This document shows positions 55,937 through 64,000 of a DNA stretch of 64,000 nt, piece by piece (within the stretch, counting starts at the first letter, position 1; each line of letters opens with the position of its first letter). The notes below the pieces were generated by a model. The model did not search any database. It had not been told where the DNA came from and saw nothing but the letters and a program-made list of their open reading frames with translations. This DNA is from JACKCR01 sp041390305 (GTDB lineage Bacteria > Eisenbacteria > RBG-16-71-46 > CAIMUX01), in NCBI GenBank assembly GCA_041390305.1, contig JAWKQE010000002.1:124001-188000 (forward strand), in the 5' to 3' direction. The position numbers and the translations under genes are program-made.

Positions 55937-56740
55937 ATGGACGATCACTCCGGTTCTCCCAACACGCCCAGCTCCCGAGGCGACCTCCCGCAGCTCTACG
56001 GCGAGTTCGCGTCGTGGTGGCCGATCCTGTCCGCCCCGTCGGAGTACGAGCACGAAGCCCACGTCTACCGGACGCTCCTGCTCGCCGCGTGCGAGGATCC
56101 GCCCAGCACCCTGCTCGAGCTCGGCTCCGGCGGGGGGAACAACGCCTCGTACCTCAAGTCCAGGTTCGAGATGACGCTGGTGGACCTCTCTGCCGAGATG
56201 CTCTCCGTGAGTCGCGCCCTCAACCCGGAGTGCGAGCACTTCGAGGGAGACATGCGGACGCTTCGGCTCGGCCGGGAGTTCGACTGTGTCTTCGTGCACG
56301 ACGCGATCGTCTACATGCTCACCGAGGAGGACCTGGCCCGTGCGATCGGGACGGCGTACGTCCACTGCCGGCCGGGTGGGGCAGCGCTCTTTGCTCCGGA
56401 CCTGATCAAGGAGAACTTCGAGCCCAATACCGGCCACGGAGGCCACGAGGTGGACGGTCGGGCCGCGCACTACCTCTCCGTGAGCTGGGACCCTGACCCT
56501 GAGGACGACACGTACGTGTCCGACTACGCCTACATGCTGCGGGAGCGGGACGGGAGCGTCCGGGTCGTTCACGATCGCCACGTCGAGGGGCTCTTCTCCC
56601 GGGAGGTCTGGCTCCGACTTCTCTACGAGGCCGGCTTCCGGCCCAACGTCGTCCCGATCGACCACGGCGGGGAGTATGGGAAGGCCGAGCTGTTTGTGGG
56701 CCGCAAGCCGACTTCCGAGGCCGGTCCGGCTTCCTCCTGA
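55937..56740 (+). CDS. SAM-dependent class I methyltransferase
   Basis: ATG 55937 gives 267 residues; the longer open frame has no support. The SAM-binding motif is LLELGSGGGNNASYL, followed by the acidic loop TLVDLSAEMLSVSRA and the post-I region CEHFEGDMRTLRLGREFD and CVFVHDAIVYMLTEED. The layout is that of small-molecule methyltransferases. The acceptor is unknown. A TAGACT box ends only seven bases before the ATG, so the mRNA may be leaderless; a weak GGGG could also serve as ribosome site. It is divergent from the U32 gene. Confidence 0.85.
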   Translation: MDDHSGSPNTPSSRGDLPQLYGEFASWWPILSAPSEYEHEAHVYRTLLLAACEDPPSTLLELGSGGGNNASYLKSRFEMTLVDLSAEMLSVSRALNPECEHFEGDMRTLRLGREFDCVFVHDAIVYMLTEEDLARAIGTAYVHCRPGGAALFAPDLIKENFEPNTGHGGHEVDGRAAHYLSVSWDPDPEDDTYVSDYAYMLRERDGSVRVVHDRHVEGLFSREVWLRLLYEAGFRPNVVPIDHGGEYGKAELFVGRKPTSEAGPASS

Positions 56741-56816
56741 ACCGGAATCCTCACTGCGACAACAGCCTCCGGCTCCCGCCCCTGCCTACGTGGATACGCG
56801 AACTCAGCATCCTCCA

Positions 56817-56846
56817 TTGACTTCCGCCATTACGATCTAGGAAAAT
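56817..56846 (+). promoter_or_regulatory. Candidate promoter for the starch-binding protein gene
   Basis: TTGACT at 56817-56822 and GAAAAT at 56841-56846 are 18 bases apart, about 175 bases before ATG 57022. The -10 matches four of six consensus positions. Confidence 0.35.
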
Positions 56847-57021
56847 GTATGGGATCGTGAAGGCCCTGCCCGCACGTCGGGGGCCGACGTCCGCTTGCTT
56901 GATGACATCGCCAGGCGGCTGACCGGTAGTCTGGCGCCGGAACCACAGAGAAGGAGCGACCAGGCGGTCCTTGGGAGTCTTCCCCGCGACGCCCGCCCGC
57001 ATCCTTGGGAGAATCGACACA

Positions 57022-58170
57022 ATGAAGTCTTTGATTCGGGCCGGCTTCGCACTCGTTGCGACCCTCGCCGTGGTCGGCACGGCGTCCGCCGCGATCGACT
57101 GGGCTGGGAACGTCTATCCCAACCACGGCGCGTCCATCCTTCCCACCGGCGATCAGGCCGTGTACGCACAGGTCTACAAGTCCGGCGTGACCGATCCGGG
57201 CGGCCAGGGCGCGGATCTCTCCGCGGTGCTGCGTTACACCAGCGATACCCACGGTTCGTTCGAGATCCCGATGGGCTATCTCGGTGACGTCGGCAACAAC
57301 GACGAGTACACCGCGAACATCCCGCAGATGCACATCGCCGGGTCGACCTACATCGACGTGAACGTCGTGTTCACGGATGCGACCGACGGCACCGAGTACG
57401 CAGACACGTACGACCAGAACGGCAACCCTCCGCCCCAGCGGTACGACGTGGTCGACGTGCTGCCGAACGACGTCGACGTCAAGTTCACCATGTGCATGAG
57501 TGGCATCGAGACGACGGGTCTTCCCTGCGTGATCGGAAGCGCGGGCGAGATCGGAAGCTGGGGTACGGGCGTCACGATGAACCAGATCGACACCGAACTC
57601 TACGAAGTCACGGTGACGTTCCTCGCCGGCGGCAACCCGTCGTTCGAGTACAAGTACAAGAAGGACGACTGCCAGAACTGGGAAGGCACCGCCAATCGCG
57701 CCGTGACGCTTCCGACGGACGGTACGACTCTGGTCGAGCTCGAAGCGGACAGCTGGGAGTTCCTCCCGATCGGCTGCGGCCTCGGCAACGTTCTCGATGA
57801 GGACCGGGAAGTCTGCTTCCAGCTCTGCCTGAACGGCATCGACAACACCGGCACTCCGTGCGTCATCGGCTCGGTCGCGCAGCTCGGCAACTGGGCCGAC
57901 GGCGTCCCGATGTCGGACCTCGGAAACGGTCTCTACGAGGCCTGCATCGTCTTCCTCGCCGGCAGCCCGTATCCGATCAACGTCGAATACAAGTACAAGA
58001 AGGACGACTGCCAGACCTGGGAAGGCACCGGCAACCGCGCCTTCACGATCGACAACTCCAGCCCGCTGACGCAGACGTTCGAGAACACCTGGGAAGACCT
58101 GGACCTCGATTGTTCGCCGACCCCGGTGCTCGAGACGACGTGGGGATCGATCAAGGGTATCTATCGGTAA
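57022..58170 (+). CDS. Exported protein with two CBM20 starch-binding domains and a WGxIK-type tail
   Basis: ATG 57022 gives 382 residues and a signal peptide ending GTASA. An N-terminal beta domain of unknown type (residues about 22-150) is followed by two CBM20-like carbohydrate-binding domains. Each has the family core: GSAGEIGSWGTGVTM, FEYKYKKDDCQNWEGTANR and GSVAQLGNWADGVPM, VEYKYKKDDCQTWEGTGNR. CBM20 binds starch and related glucans. No catalytic domain accompanies them. The chain ends CSPTPVLETTWGSIKGIYR, the short tail found on three other proteins here, but with no six-cysteine repeat before it. It may hold glucans at the cell surface. A strong terminator follows. Confidence 0.85.
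   Translation: MKSLIRAGFALVATLAVVGTASAAIDWAGNVYPNHGASILPTGDQAVYAQVYKSGVTDPGGQGADLSAVLRYTSDTHGSFEIPMGYLGDVGNNDEYTANIPQMHIAGSTYIDVNVVFTDATDGTEYADTYDQNGNPPPQRYDVVDVLPNDVDVKFTMCMSGIETTGLPCVIGSAGEIGSWGTGVTMNQIDTELYEVTVTFLAGGNPSFEYKYKKDDCQNWEGTANRAVTLPTDGTTLVELEADSWEFLPIGCGLGNVLDEDREVCFQLCLNGIDNTGTPCVIGSVAQLGNWADGVPMSDLGNGLYEACIVFLAGSPYPINVEYKYKKDDCQTWEGTGNRAFTIDNSSPLTQTFENTWEDLDLDCSPTPVLETTWGSIKGIYR
58111..58167 (+). other. WGxIK-type C-terminal tail, copy 4
   Basis: Encodes CSPTPVLETTWGSIKGIYR as the exact protein end. It follows CBM20 domains and not a Cys repeat, so the tail is separable from the repeat. Confidence 0.8.
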
Positions 58171-58258
58171 GAGGCGCCGAGGGCCTTCCGGCCGGCTCCC
58201 GCCCTGCGGGACGGCGGCGGAAGGAATGCCTCGACGGCCACAACCCGTTGCATAGGGG

Positions 58259-58294
58259 AAGGCCGGTCACGTGCAGAACGTGGCCGGCCTTTTT
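58259..58294 (+). terminator. Strong intrinsic terminator
   Basis: GGCCGGTCACGT (58261-58272) pairs with ACGTGGCCGGCC (58278-58289) with one G-T pair and a five-base loop, followed directly by TTTTT. It ends the starch-binding protein transcript. Confidence 0.9.
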
Positions 58295-58459
58295 GCGTCT
58301 GCACCCTATTGGTCCAGGATCGAAAGCCCGCTGGGTCGTGGCGCGTGATCGAGAAACACGCCGGTGATTACGCCGAGTGATACGACCCTGGTCACCAGGG
58401 CGGAGCCGGTGGCCAGATGGGGCACTTGGGCTCTCCTGATATGTGAGCGACGGGGCCGG

Positions 58460-59821
58460 TCAGGCGAATCGGAACAGGATCGGGAACAACACGACGACCA
58501 CGAGTGCCCAGAACGCGTACACGGGCAGGTAGGACGTCTGCCAGCGTTCCAGTTCGTCGATCGACGCGCCACCACGAACGAACCGCAGATAGAGCCAGGC
58601 CGACCACCCGAGATTGACGAGGAGGATCAGGTTCTCGCCCAGCGCTGCCGTGCGGTTCGGAGTGAACCCGAACTCCGAGATGCGCGAGAGGATCGCCGCC
58701 AGGGCGACCCCATCGACGATGAGGGCGCTCGCGACCAGGACCAGCTGAAGGACATCGAACAGGCCGGGGCCCGCACTCCGATCGCGTGCGGAGATGGCGT
58801 AGACGAGGAGTCCGAGGACGACGACGAGGAGGAGGTCGAACCCGATGAGCACTTCTCGTTCGACATCGATGCCGCGGTTCGTCCAGACCATCGTCGTGAG
58901 GAAGGCGAGGAGGACGAGCGTGAAGAGCGGCGTGAAGATCCGTGTGAGAACCGGAGCCATGTTCTCGATCACGCCCTGCTTCGCCTCGACCAGCCAGGCA
59001 CCGATGAGGACGGCGCCCATGGCGCCACAGGGCACGAGCCACTGACCGATGAATCTCCCTGCGTCGATTCCGATCGCCTGGAAAATCGCACCAGTGAAGG
59101 CCGCAAGGACACCGCCCCCGAGCGCGATGAGGACGTAGTAGATGAAGAGTTCCCCGGAGAATCGGATGAAGTGCATTCGCTCCTCCGAGTTCCGCCAGTC
59201 GAGTCCGACATAGCCCAGTCCCACGACCAGCCAGAGGGCGACGGGGAGGTGGATGGCGGAGAGGTAGAGCGTGTGCCCCTGCGAATGGAACGGGTAGAGG
59301 TTCACGACGAGTGCGGTCGCGACGAACGGCAGGAGCAAACCGAGGAACGGAGTCGTGCCGAGCCCTCTCTTCCAGGCGAGGTAGACGGTGAGAAAGGGGA
59401 GGACGAAGAAGGACAGGTTGCGTGCATAGAAGTCGTCGCCGCCTTCCTGGAGCCGGATCCCGAACAGCTCGGGAACCTTGATGGCGATGGCCGCCGCGAC
59501 TGCGAGCAGCAGGACGAGAATCGTCTCTCTCCGGACCGGTTTGGCCCCGGCTGCCTCACTCCCGAGGACGAGCTGTCGCCAGAGACGGTCGGAATGTTCC
59601 CGGGCGAACTCTCTCGAGAGGGCGCTGAGACTTCCGATCCGCTTCACGCCGACGAGGAAGGCCTCGTCCGGGTCGAGTCCGGCACTCCGAAGGCCATCGA
59701 TCTGGTCGCGGAGGTGGCCCTCCAGCTCCTCGACGTCGGAGTCGACCATGGCCGGGCCTCGCTCGAGATAGGTGCGCCACTCCGCGATCTGTCGCTCCAG
59801 GAGTTCGTCGTCGTTGGTCAC
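58460..59821 (-). CDS. Membrane protein with N-terminal permease-prefix domain
   Basis: GTG 59821 gives 453 residues; GGAGG eight bases upstream lies within the end of the PadR gene. The first 75 residues (ERQIAEWRTYLERGPAMVDS, LEGHLRDQIDGLRSAGLDPD) match the permease-prefix/HAAS-like helical domain that often precedes MacB-type permeases and is typically paired with PadR regulators. The rest has about ten hydrophobic segments of unknown transport role (LVLLLAVAAAIAIKVPELFG to YAFWALVVVVLFPILFRF) and no MacB domain. It shares an operon with the PadR-type regulator, four bases downstream of it. A PadR-controlled envelope or transport function is inference. Confidence 0.8.
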   Translation of the reverse strand: MTNDDELLERQIAEWRTYLERGPAMVDSDVEELEGHLRDQIDGLRSAGLDPDEAFLVGVKRIGSLSALSREFAREHSDRLWRQLVLGSEAAGAKPVRRETILVLLLAVAAAIAIKVPELFGIRLQEGGDDFYARNLSFFVLPFLTVYLAWKRGLGTTPFLGLLLPFVATALVVNLYPFHSQGHTLYLSAIHLPVALWLVVGLGYVGLDWRNSEERMHFIRFSGELFIYYVLIALGGGVLAAFTGAIFQAIGIDAGRFIGQWLVPCGAMGAVLIGAWLVEAKQGVIENMAPVLTRIFTPLFTLVLLAFLTTMVWTNRGIDVEREVLIGFDLLLVVVLGLLVYAISARDRSAGPGLFDVLQLVLVASALIVDGVALAAILSRISEFGFTPNRTAALGENLILLVNLGWSAWLYLRFVRGGASIDELERWQTSYLPVYAFWALVVVVLFPILFRFA

Positions 59822-59825
59822 GAGG

Positions 59826-60269
59826 TCAGCCTCCGTGGGAGGGAGTGGGAGGAACGCCGACAAGTGGGGAGGAAGAAACGGTCGGTTGAGAGACGCCAGT
59901 CCAGACTCCGCCCGTGATACGTGTCCAGGCCTCACCTAGCGCCTCGAGCGACCAGACGTTGCGGAGAGCGGCATCGACGGCCTGCCATTGCTGGCGCTCG
60001 GTCGCCAGCTGCTTCTGGCCCTTGGCGGTCAGCCGGTAGTACCGGCGCCGCCGCCCTGTCTCTGCCTGTTGCCATTTCCCGGCGATGTATCCGAGGCGTT
60101 CGAGCCGATGCAGCACGGGGTAGAGCATGCCGTCGCTCCACTCGAGGCGTCCGCCGGAGAGTTCGCCGACCCGCTTCTGGATGGCGTACCCGTAGCTCTC
60201 CCCTTCCGCGAGGATGGCCAGGACGAGTGGGGTGGCCGATGCGGCCACGAGGTCTTTGTTGATCTCCAT
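59826..60269 (-). CDS. PadR-family transcriptional regulator
   Basis: ATG 60269 gives 147 residues; the longer open frame adds unrelated sequence. The winged helix is clear: DLVAASATPLVLAILAEGES, YGYAIQKRVGELSGGRLEWS, DGMLYPVLHRLERLGYIAGK and RRRRYYRLTAKGQKQLATER. PadR proteins are small dimeric repressors. The gene begins an operon with the permease-prefix membrane protein, a pairing found widely. Two 12-bp direct repeats lie across its start, so it probably represses itself. Ligand unknown. Confidence 0.9.
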   Translation of the reverse strand: MEINKDLVAASATPLVLAILAEGESYGYAIQKRVGELSGGRLEWSDGMLYPVLHRLERLGYIAGKWQQAETGRRRRYYRLTAKGQKQLATERQQWQAVDAALRNVWSLEALGEAWTRITGGVWTGVSQPTVSSSPLVGVPPTPSHGG

Positions 60270-60296
60270 ACCTAGAGCTACGATATACCTAGAGCT
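60268..60296 (-). promoter_or_regulatory. Direct repeats over the PadR start, candidate operator
   Basis: ATACCTAGAGCT occurs at 60268-60279 and 60285-60296 on the plus strand, a 17-bp period. The first copy overlaps the PadR start codon. The spacing is about one and a half helical turns. It fits an autoregulatory PadR site but is unproven. Confidence 0.5.
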
Positions 60297-60466
60297 GCAA
60301 GGTATGCAACCCCGCAATCGCGGGTGGAGCGCGACGTGGCCGCTCCTCCCGGCCGCCACGTGTTGGCGTCGAGCTGGATGCTCGTCGCTCTCGAAGACCA
60401 AGGTGCCTTCGTTCGAAGCCGGCCCCCGCGGGTCGGCACGTGGGGGAGTGGACGACCACCGGCCCG

Positions 60467-60958
60467 CTAGGACCCCTCGAAGATCTGGCTCAGAGTCGAT
60501 CCGATCAGGAGGATCGAAACGACCGCGGAGATCGCGACTGCACCGAGGATCGTGCCGACATCATTCGAGCCCTTCTCGAGCACTTCGATGCTGGCGATGG
60601 ATTGCAGGTCCAGTACCGAGGTCGAGTCGCGACCGGAGCGGACATAGACGTCGACCACGAGGATTCCGTTCCCCTCGCAGGTGATGCGGTCGAGCTTCCC
60701 GATACTCACATCTCCGGATCGCTCGACGATCCGGACGAGGCTGCCCTTCTCCAGTGCCGCGTCCTCGCAACTGAGAGGGACCGCGTACCGAGAGGGGGCG
60801 CTGTGCGGCCTTGGCCGGGCATGACCGGGCCCACAGGCAGATGTGGAGAGGAGGACGGCGGCGAACAGGGCGGCGAGTGGAGCCATTGATCGAGTGAACT
60901 TGGGAGATCGAAGGAGCCGGTCACGGTCGGGTCTCAGGGGAGGGCGAAGGGCGAGCAT
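60467..60958 (-). CDS. Small lipoprotein of unknown function
   Basis: AAGGAG six bases before ATG 60958 sets the start, giving 163 residues. The lipobox is AVLLSTSAC|GPGHARP, after a long basic N-terminus. A compact beta domain follows (ALEKGSLVRIVERSGDVSIG, KLDRITCEGNGILVVDVYVR). The C-terminus has a hydrophobic helix (VGTILGAVAISAVVSILLIG). The SH3-like strand pattern is only suggestive. Transcribed alone toward the PadR gene. Confidence 0.7.
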   Translation of the reverse strand: MLALRPPLRPDRDRLLRSPKFTRSMAPLAALFAAVLLSTSACGPGHARPRPHSAPSRYAVPLSCEDAALEKGSLVRIVERSGDVSIGKLDRITCEGNGILVVDVYVRSGRDSTSVLDLQSIASIEVLEKGSNDVGTILGAVAISAVVSILLIGSTLSQIFEGS

Positions 60959-61452
60959 GAGCATCTCCTTTTTCTGGCCGGGCCCTGGGTTTGCAGATCG
61001 GTCGGTCTTCCCAGCCAGTCCATGGCGCGGCGCACCTGCCACTCATCCAAGCTACGGCAGGACGGCTCCAGCACTCCCGTGTCTGGGGTGACGGATCGAT
61101 CGAACGGTGTCACCCACATCTCTGTTGCAACGAGCAATGCTCGACGTCTACGCTTCTTCTGCGGCCATTGGGAATCGACTTCGTGGCGACCGCGCACGTT
61201 CATCGGCCACGACGAGTCACCCTCGTAGGAGCCACTGGTGAAACGCCTCTTTCGGCAAACGCAGGTGAGACCTCCCTTCACCTGAGGACGCGACGCTCAC
61301 GGCAGCGTGTCTGCGTGCGTGGTCCGAATCCGCTAGAGCCTTCGTCCAGCCGTTCCCCCCATTCCGCAGACCTCTGCCACTTCCGATCGTTCGGTCGAAT
61401 CGATCCCATCCCATTCCACAACCTAGCCCACTTGAAGGCAGAGGAGGTTTTC
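60959..61452. other. Divergent intergenic region
   Basis: About 490 bases between the lipoprotein and barrel genes. No gene is visible. CAGGTGA and TCACCTG near 61262-61283 form a short stem. I considered a riboswitch but see none of the known conserved cores. Confidence 0.4.
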
Positions 61453-62499
61453 GTGAAGAAGCTCGGCTTCTTGCATTGTGCTGTCGTCTCGTCGTTCGTG
61501 ATCGGCCTCTCGATTCCGGCGCTCGCCCACGCGGGAGGGTGCGGCTGTGTTCCGATCTCGCTCCCGGTGGGAGATCAGTACAAAGCGCACATTCCGGGTC
61601 AGATGCGGCTCGGCTACTCGTTCATGTTCTCCGACACGGACCACTACTTCATCGGGACAGAACGCCAGGACGGCCCTGGCGAAACGGAGGAGACCGTTGC
61701 GCCGTCCACTCTCGGTCGCGACAACACGCTCTCCGTCGAGTACGACCTTCCGCGTCGGTTCACGATCGGGATGGAGGTTCCGTTCGTCCACACGGAGCAG
61801 GCGCGAGAGTTCGGCGGCGTGAGCGGAACGATGGAGGCCGGCGGGCTGGGCGATGTCCGCGTCTTCGGTCGGTACTGGCTCAAGGACAACCCGGTGGGGT
61901 TCGGGCTCTACGCGACAGTCGGAGCGAGGCTGCCCACCGGTGAGTCCGACAAGCAGTTCCAGGCTCAGAACGGATCGATGGTGAATCAGGACCTCGCCGC
62001 CCAGGCGGGCACCGGAAACTTCGCGGGACTGATCGAAGTCGGCGGCGCCACGTTCTTCGCGAAGCGGTTCGGGTTCTCGTTCACCTCGCGCTACGTCTTC
62101 ACTCCGTCCGAGACCTCCGGCCCGAACTTCCGGAATCAGTTGACCGGGAACGGACCGGAAGAGAATTCGGATGCGGACACCTTCACGACGCGGCTGGGCA
62201 TCTCGACTCCGCTCGCGACGCAGGACAGTCCGCTCCAGCGGGTCGCGGTGCACGCGAACTTCGATCTCGCCTGGATTCCGGACGACGACCTCATCGGCGG
62301 CAGTGAAGGCTTCCGGCGCGCGGGCACGATCCTCGCGCTCGGGCCGGGCGTTTCCTACTCGCCTCTCGATCCGGTGACGATCTCGGCGGCGGTTCCGTTC
62401 ACGCTCTATCGGGACGTTCGTCTCAACGGCGGAAACGTCCAGGACTGGACGGTGCAGTTCGGGCTGTCGTGGAGTGCGTACACACCAAGTCCGTACTGA
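61453..62499 (+). CDS. Outer-membrane beta-barrel protein, transporter-like
   Basis: GAGGAGG at 61441-61447 precedes GTG 61453 and gives 348 residues; upstream frame is unrelated. A signal peptide ends in ALAHA. The rest alternates strands typical of outer-membrane barrels: QMRLGYSFMFSDTDHYFIG, LSVEYDLPRRFTIGMEVPFV, GLGDVRVFGRYWLKDNPVGF, GLYATVGARLPTGESD, FGFSFTSRYVFTPS, and a C-terminal strand ending FGLSWSAYTPSPY. This resembles transporter families such as MetA-of-phenol-degradation-like or DUF3570-like barrels, which I cannot tell apart. GCGC after the signal peptide gives two cysteines. Ligand unknown. Confidence 0.75.
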   Translation: MKKLGFLHCAVVSSFVIGLSIPALAHAGGCGCVPISLPVGDQYKAHIPGQMRLGYSFMFSDTDHYFIGTERQDGPGETEETVAPSTLGRDNTLSVEYDLPRRFTIGMEVPFVHTEQAREFGGVSGTMEAGGLGDVRVFGRYWLKDNPVGFGLYATVGARLPTGESDKQFQAQNGSMVNQDLAAQAGTGNFAGLIEVGGATFFAKRFGFSFTSRYVFTPSETSGPNFRNQLTGNGPEENSDADTFTTRLGISTPLATQDSPLQRVAVHANFDLAWIPDDDLIGGSEGFRRAGTILALGPGVSYSPLDPVTISAAVPFTLYRDVRLNGGNVQDWTVQFGLSWSAYTPSPY

Positions 62500-62539
62500 T
62501 CGGGGCGGCTCCGTTCCCACTCAGCGACGGACGATAGGG

Positions 62540-62567
62540 ACAGGGGGGCTTCGTGTGGCCCCCCTGT
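62540..62567. terminator. Hairpin between converging genes
   Basis: ACAGGGGGGC (62540-62549) pairs with GCCCCCCTGT (62558-62567) around an eight-base loop, followed by TCGTTTG. It lies between the barrel gene and the converging NHL gene and may serve both. Confidence 0.75.
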
Positions 62568-62626
62568 TCGTTTGGGGCTACGACGTCCTTGGTCGACGCG
62601 GCATTGCTCCACTACCCAAGGCAACG

Positions 62627-64000
62627 TCACCGAACGCAAGAGATGCGTCCGGTCGTGAGTACCGACGGGCGCGAGCCGTGCGCGCCGGCTGTTCCGACTT
62701 CGGCGAAGCTCGTGATCCGGTAGAAGTACGTTCCGGACGAGATCGATCCCGTGTTCGGGACAGACTCTCCCAGACTCCAGGCAATCCGTTGCGGGCCGGT
62801 GCCCATCGAAGTGGGTCGCGTGCGGTGCACCATCCTTCCACCCGCGTCATAGATCGACAAGGTGACGTACCCCGGTTCGGCCAGATCGAACTCGACGGCC
62901 GTCCGGTCTACGAACGGATTCGGGACCGCACGGCCGGGGGGCGAGTGCGTCTCCAGGAGACCTCTCCTTGGAATGGCCTCCGTCCTTGGGACCACGCGGG
63001 GCGGAGCGTACTGGTGGACCGTGCCGTGGATGAAGTCGGCGACGTAGATACGACCGTCGGGGCTCGCTTCGACATCGACAGGCAGGTCGAACCAACCGTT
63101 CGAGTATCCCGGCCTACCGAACGCGAACTCGAGATTGCCGACTCCATCGAATACTCGGACTTGGTCGAGGGAGCGGACGGTGACGTAGATCCTTCCTTCG
63201 GGATCGACCGTGATCCCGCCGAGCACTTCGTGCCACTCCTCCGGAAGCCTCCGAACCGACCAGCCACGCAGATACGTTCCGTCGATCGTGAAGACCTGAA
63301 CTCGATCCTGATCGCAGACGAGTACTTCTCCTTCGTCCGAGATGTCGACGGAATGCGGCTCGGTGAACTGCCCCGCCTCCGTGCCCGTTTCTCCCCAGCC
63401 GAAGAGGAACTCGCCGTGCGGGGAAAACACCTGCACGCGGCCCTTCACCTCATCCACGGTGTAGATCCGGGTCTCCTTGCCCTTGCCCCAGGTGTCGAGG
63501 CCTCTCAGCATCCGGAACGATCCGTCTCCATCGCCCTGATTGCCCCAGGCGGAGAGCAACGATCCTTCCGTTGTAAAGCTCTGCACGCGATGCAGTACGT
63601 TGTCCGCTACGTAGACCGGCCCGTCCGCACTGGTCGCGATCGCACTCACGTGCTGGAACTCCCCGGGGTCCTGTCCTTCGTCTCCCCAGGTTCCGAGAAG
63701 GGTTCCGTCGTCCCGGAAGTGGCGAACGAAAGGCGCAACGCCGGTTCCGAGGTACACGTCCAGTTGGGCGCCGACGGCGACGGCGGCGGGGGACCCGTAG
63801 TACGGATCGTCACCGAGGAGCCAACGACCCATCGGCTTCATCCGCGAGTCCCCCGGGCGTGCCTTTCCCCACCGCTGCACACGACGGCCGAACGTATCGA
63901 GAACGAAGACGTACGCATCCGTGACGCAGATCCCACCGGGGAAGTGGAAGTACCCGTCCCCCAGACCGTCATCGCCCCAGAAGTAGACGAACTGGCCGTT
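62627..64000 (-). CDS. Exported NHL-repeat protein with FlgD-like sorting domain, 5' end cut by window
   Basis: The frame is open from the stop at 62627 to the right window edge, so the start and signal peptide lie outside. At least six NHL blades are visible: WGDDGLGDGYFHFPGGICVT at the far end, then TWGDEGQDPGEFQHVSAIAT, VYVADNVLHRVQSFTTEGS, WGETGTEAGQFTEPHSVDIS, GITVDPEGRIYVTVRSLDQV and VDVEASPDGRIYVADFIHG. A FlgD-like sorting domain ends it (AVPNPFVDRTAVEFDLAEPG, ISSGTYFYRITSF, ending TTGRISCVR). NHL propellers usually bind proteins. Likely secreted or on the surface. Confidence 0.87.
   Translation of the reverse strand, partial: NGQFVYFWGDDGLGDGYFHFPGGICVTDAYVFVLDTFGRRVQRWGKARPGDSRMKPMGRWLLGDDPYYGSPAAVAVGAQLDVYLGTGVAPFVRHFRDDGTLLGTWGDEGQDPGEFQHVSAIATSADGPVYVADNVLHRVQSFTTEGSLLSAWGNQGDGDGSFRMLRGLDTWGKGKETRIYTVDEVKGRVQVFSPHGEFLFGWGETGTEAGQFTEPHSVDISDEGEVLVCDQDRVQVFTIDGTYLRGWSVRRLPEEWHEVLGGITVDPEGRIYVTVRSLDQVRVFDGVGNLEFAFGRPGYSNGWFDLPVDVEASPDGRIYVADFIHGTVHQYAPPRVVPRTEAIPRRGLLETHSPPGRAVPNPFVDRTAVEFDLAEPGYVTLSIYDAGGRMVHRTRPTSMGTGPQRIAWSLGESVPNTGSISSGTYFYRITSFAEVGTAGAHGSRPSVLTTGRISCVR

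Noticed and set aside
61240..61310. A riboswitch before the barrel gene
   Set aside because: Short stems and a GCAAACG string drew attention, but no known conserved core could be matched.

Overview
This is a high-GC bacterial chromosome fragment dominated by exported proteins that carry C-terminal secretion modules. The composition (many beta-propeller, beta-helix, protease and Cys-repeat proteins ending in FlgD-like C-terminal domains of the type IX sorting class) points to the FCB-superphylum neighbourhood, for example Eisenbacteria- or Krumholzibacteria-like candidate phyla. That placement is an inference from gene style; the window holds no rRNA, no tRNA that I can see, and none of the core type IX secretion genes. 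Layout: 1-9647 holds five or six exported proteins, starting with a large protein that combines propeller, cohesin and dockerin domains and is cut by the left edge. 9925-18227 is mostly housekeeping: catalase-peroxidase, an RluA-type pseudouridine synthase, a divergent AraC regulator and aldo/keto reductase pair separated by a seven-copy 15-bp repeat, and a GT2/GT83 lipid-glycosylation pair. 18637-19887 is a complete IS3-family element with terminal repeats and a -1 frameshift signal. 19938-25120 holds an M43 metalloprotease, a DUF1579-like gene and a multiheme cytochrome, all broken by indels. 25309-29874 is another exported-protein block. 30156-33484 is a thiolase plus dehydrogenase/hydratase operon. 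33779-44539 mixes a GNAT enzyme, WD40, subtilase, propeller and HAF-repeat exported proteins and an ABC exporter. 44702-56740 holds a small zinc-finger protein, two-domain lipoprotein, an M1 aminopeptidase, a Cys-repeat protein, an orphan response regulator, a U32 RNA-modification-type protein and a methyltransferase. 57022-64000 holds a double starch-binding-domain protein, a PadR/permease-prefix operon, a lipoprotein, an outer-membrane barrel and an NHL protein cut by the right edge. The most interesting pattern is a pair of alternative C-terminal tails. About ten exported products end in a FlgD-like domain. Four others end instead in a 19-residue motif, C-x-P-[ST]-P-[VMI]-x3-[ST]-W-G-x-[IV]-[KR]-[SG]-x-[FY]-R. 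Two different passenger families in this window occur with both kinds of tail, which suggests the short motif is an undescribed export, sorting or anchoring signal that does a job parallel to the FlgD-like domain.
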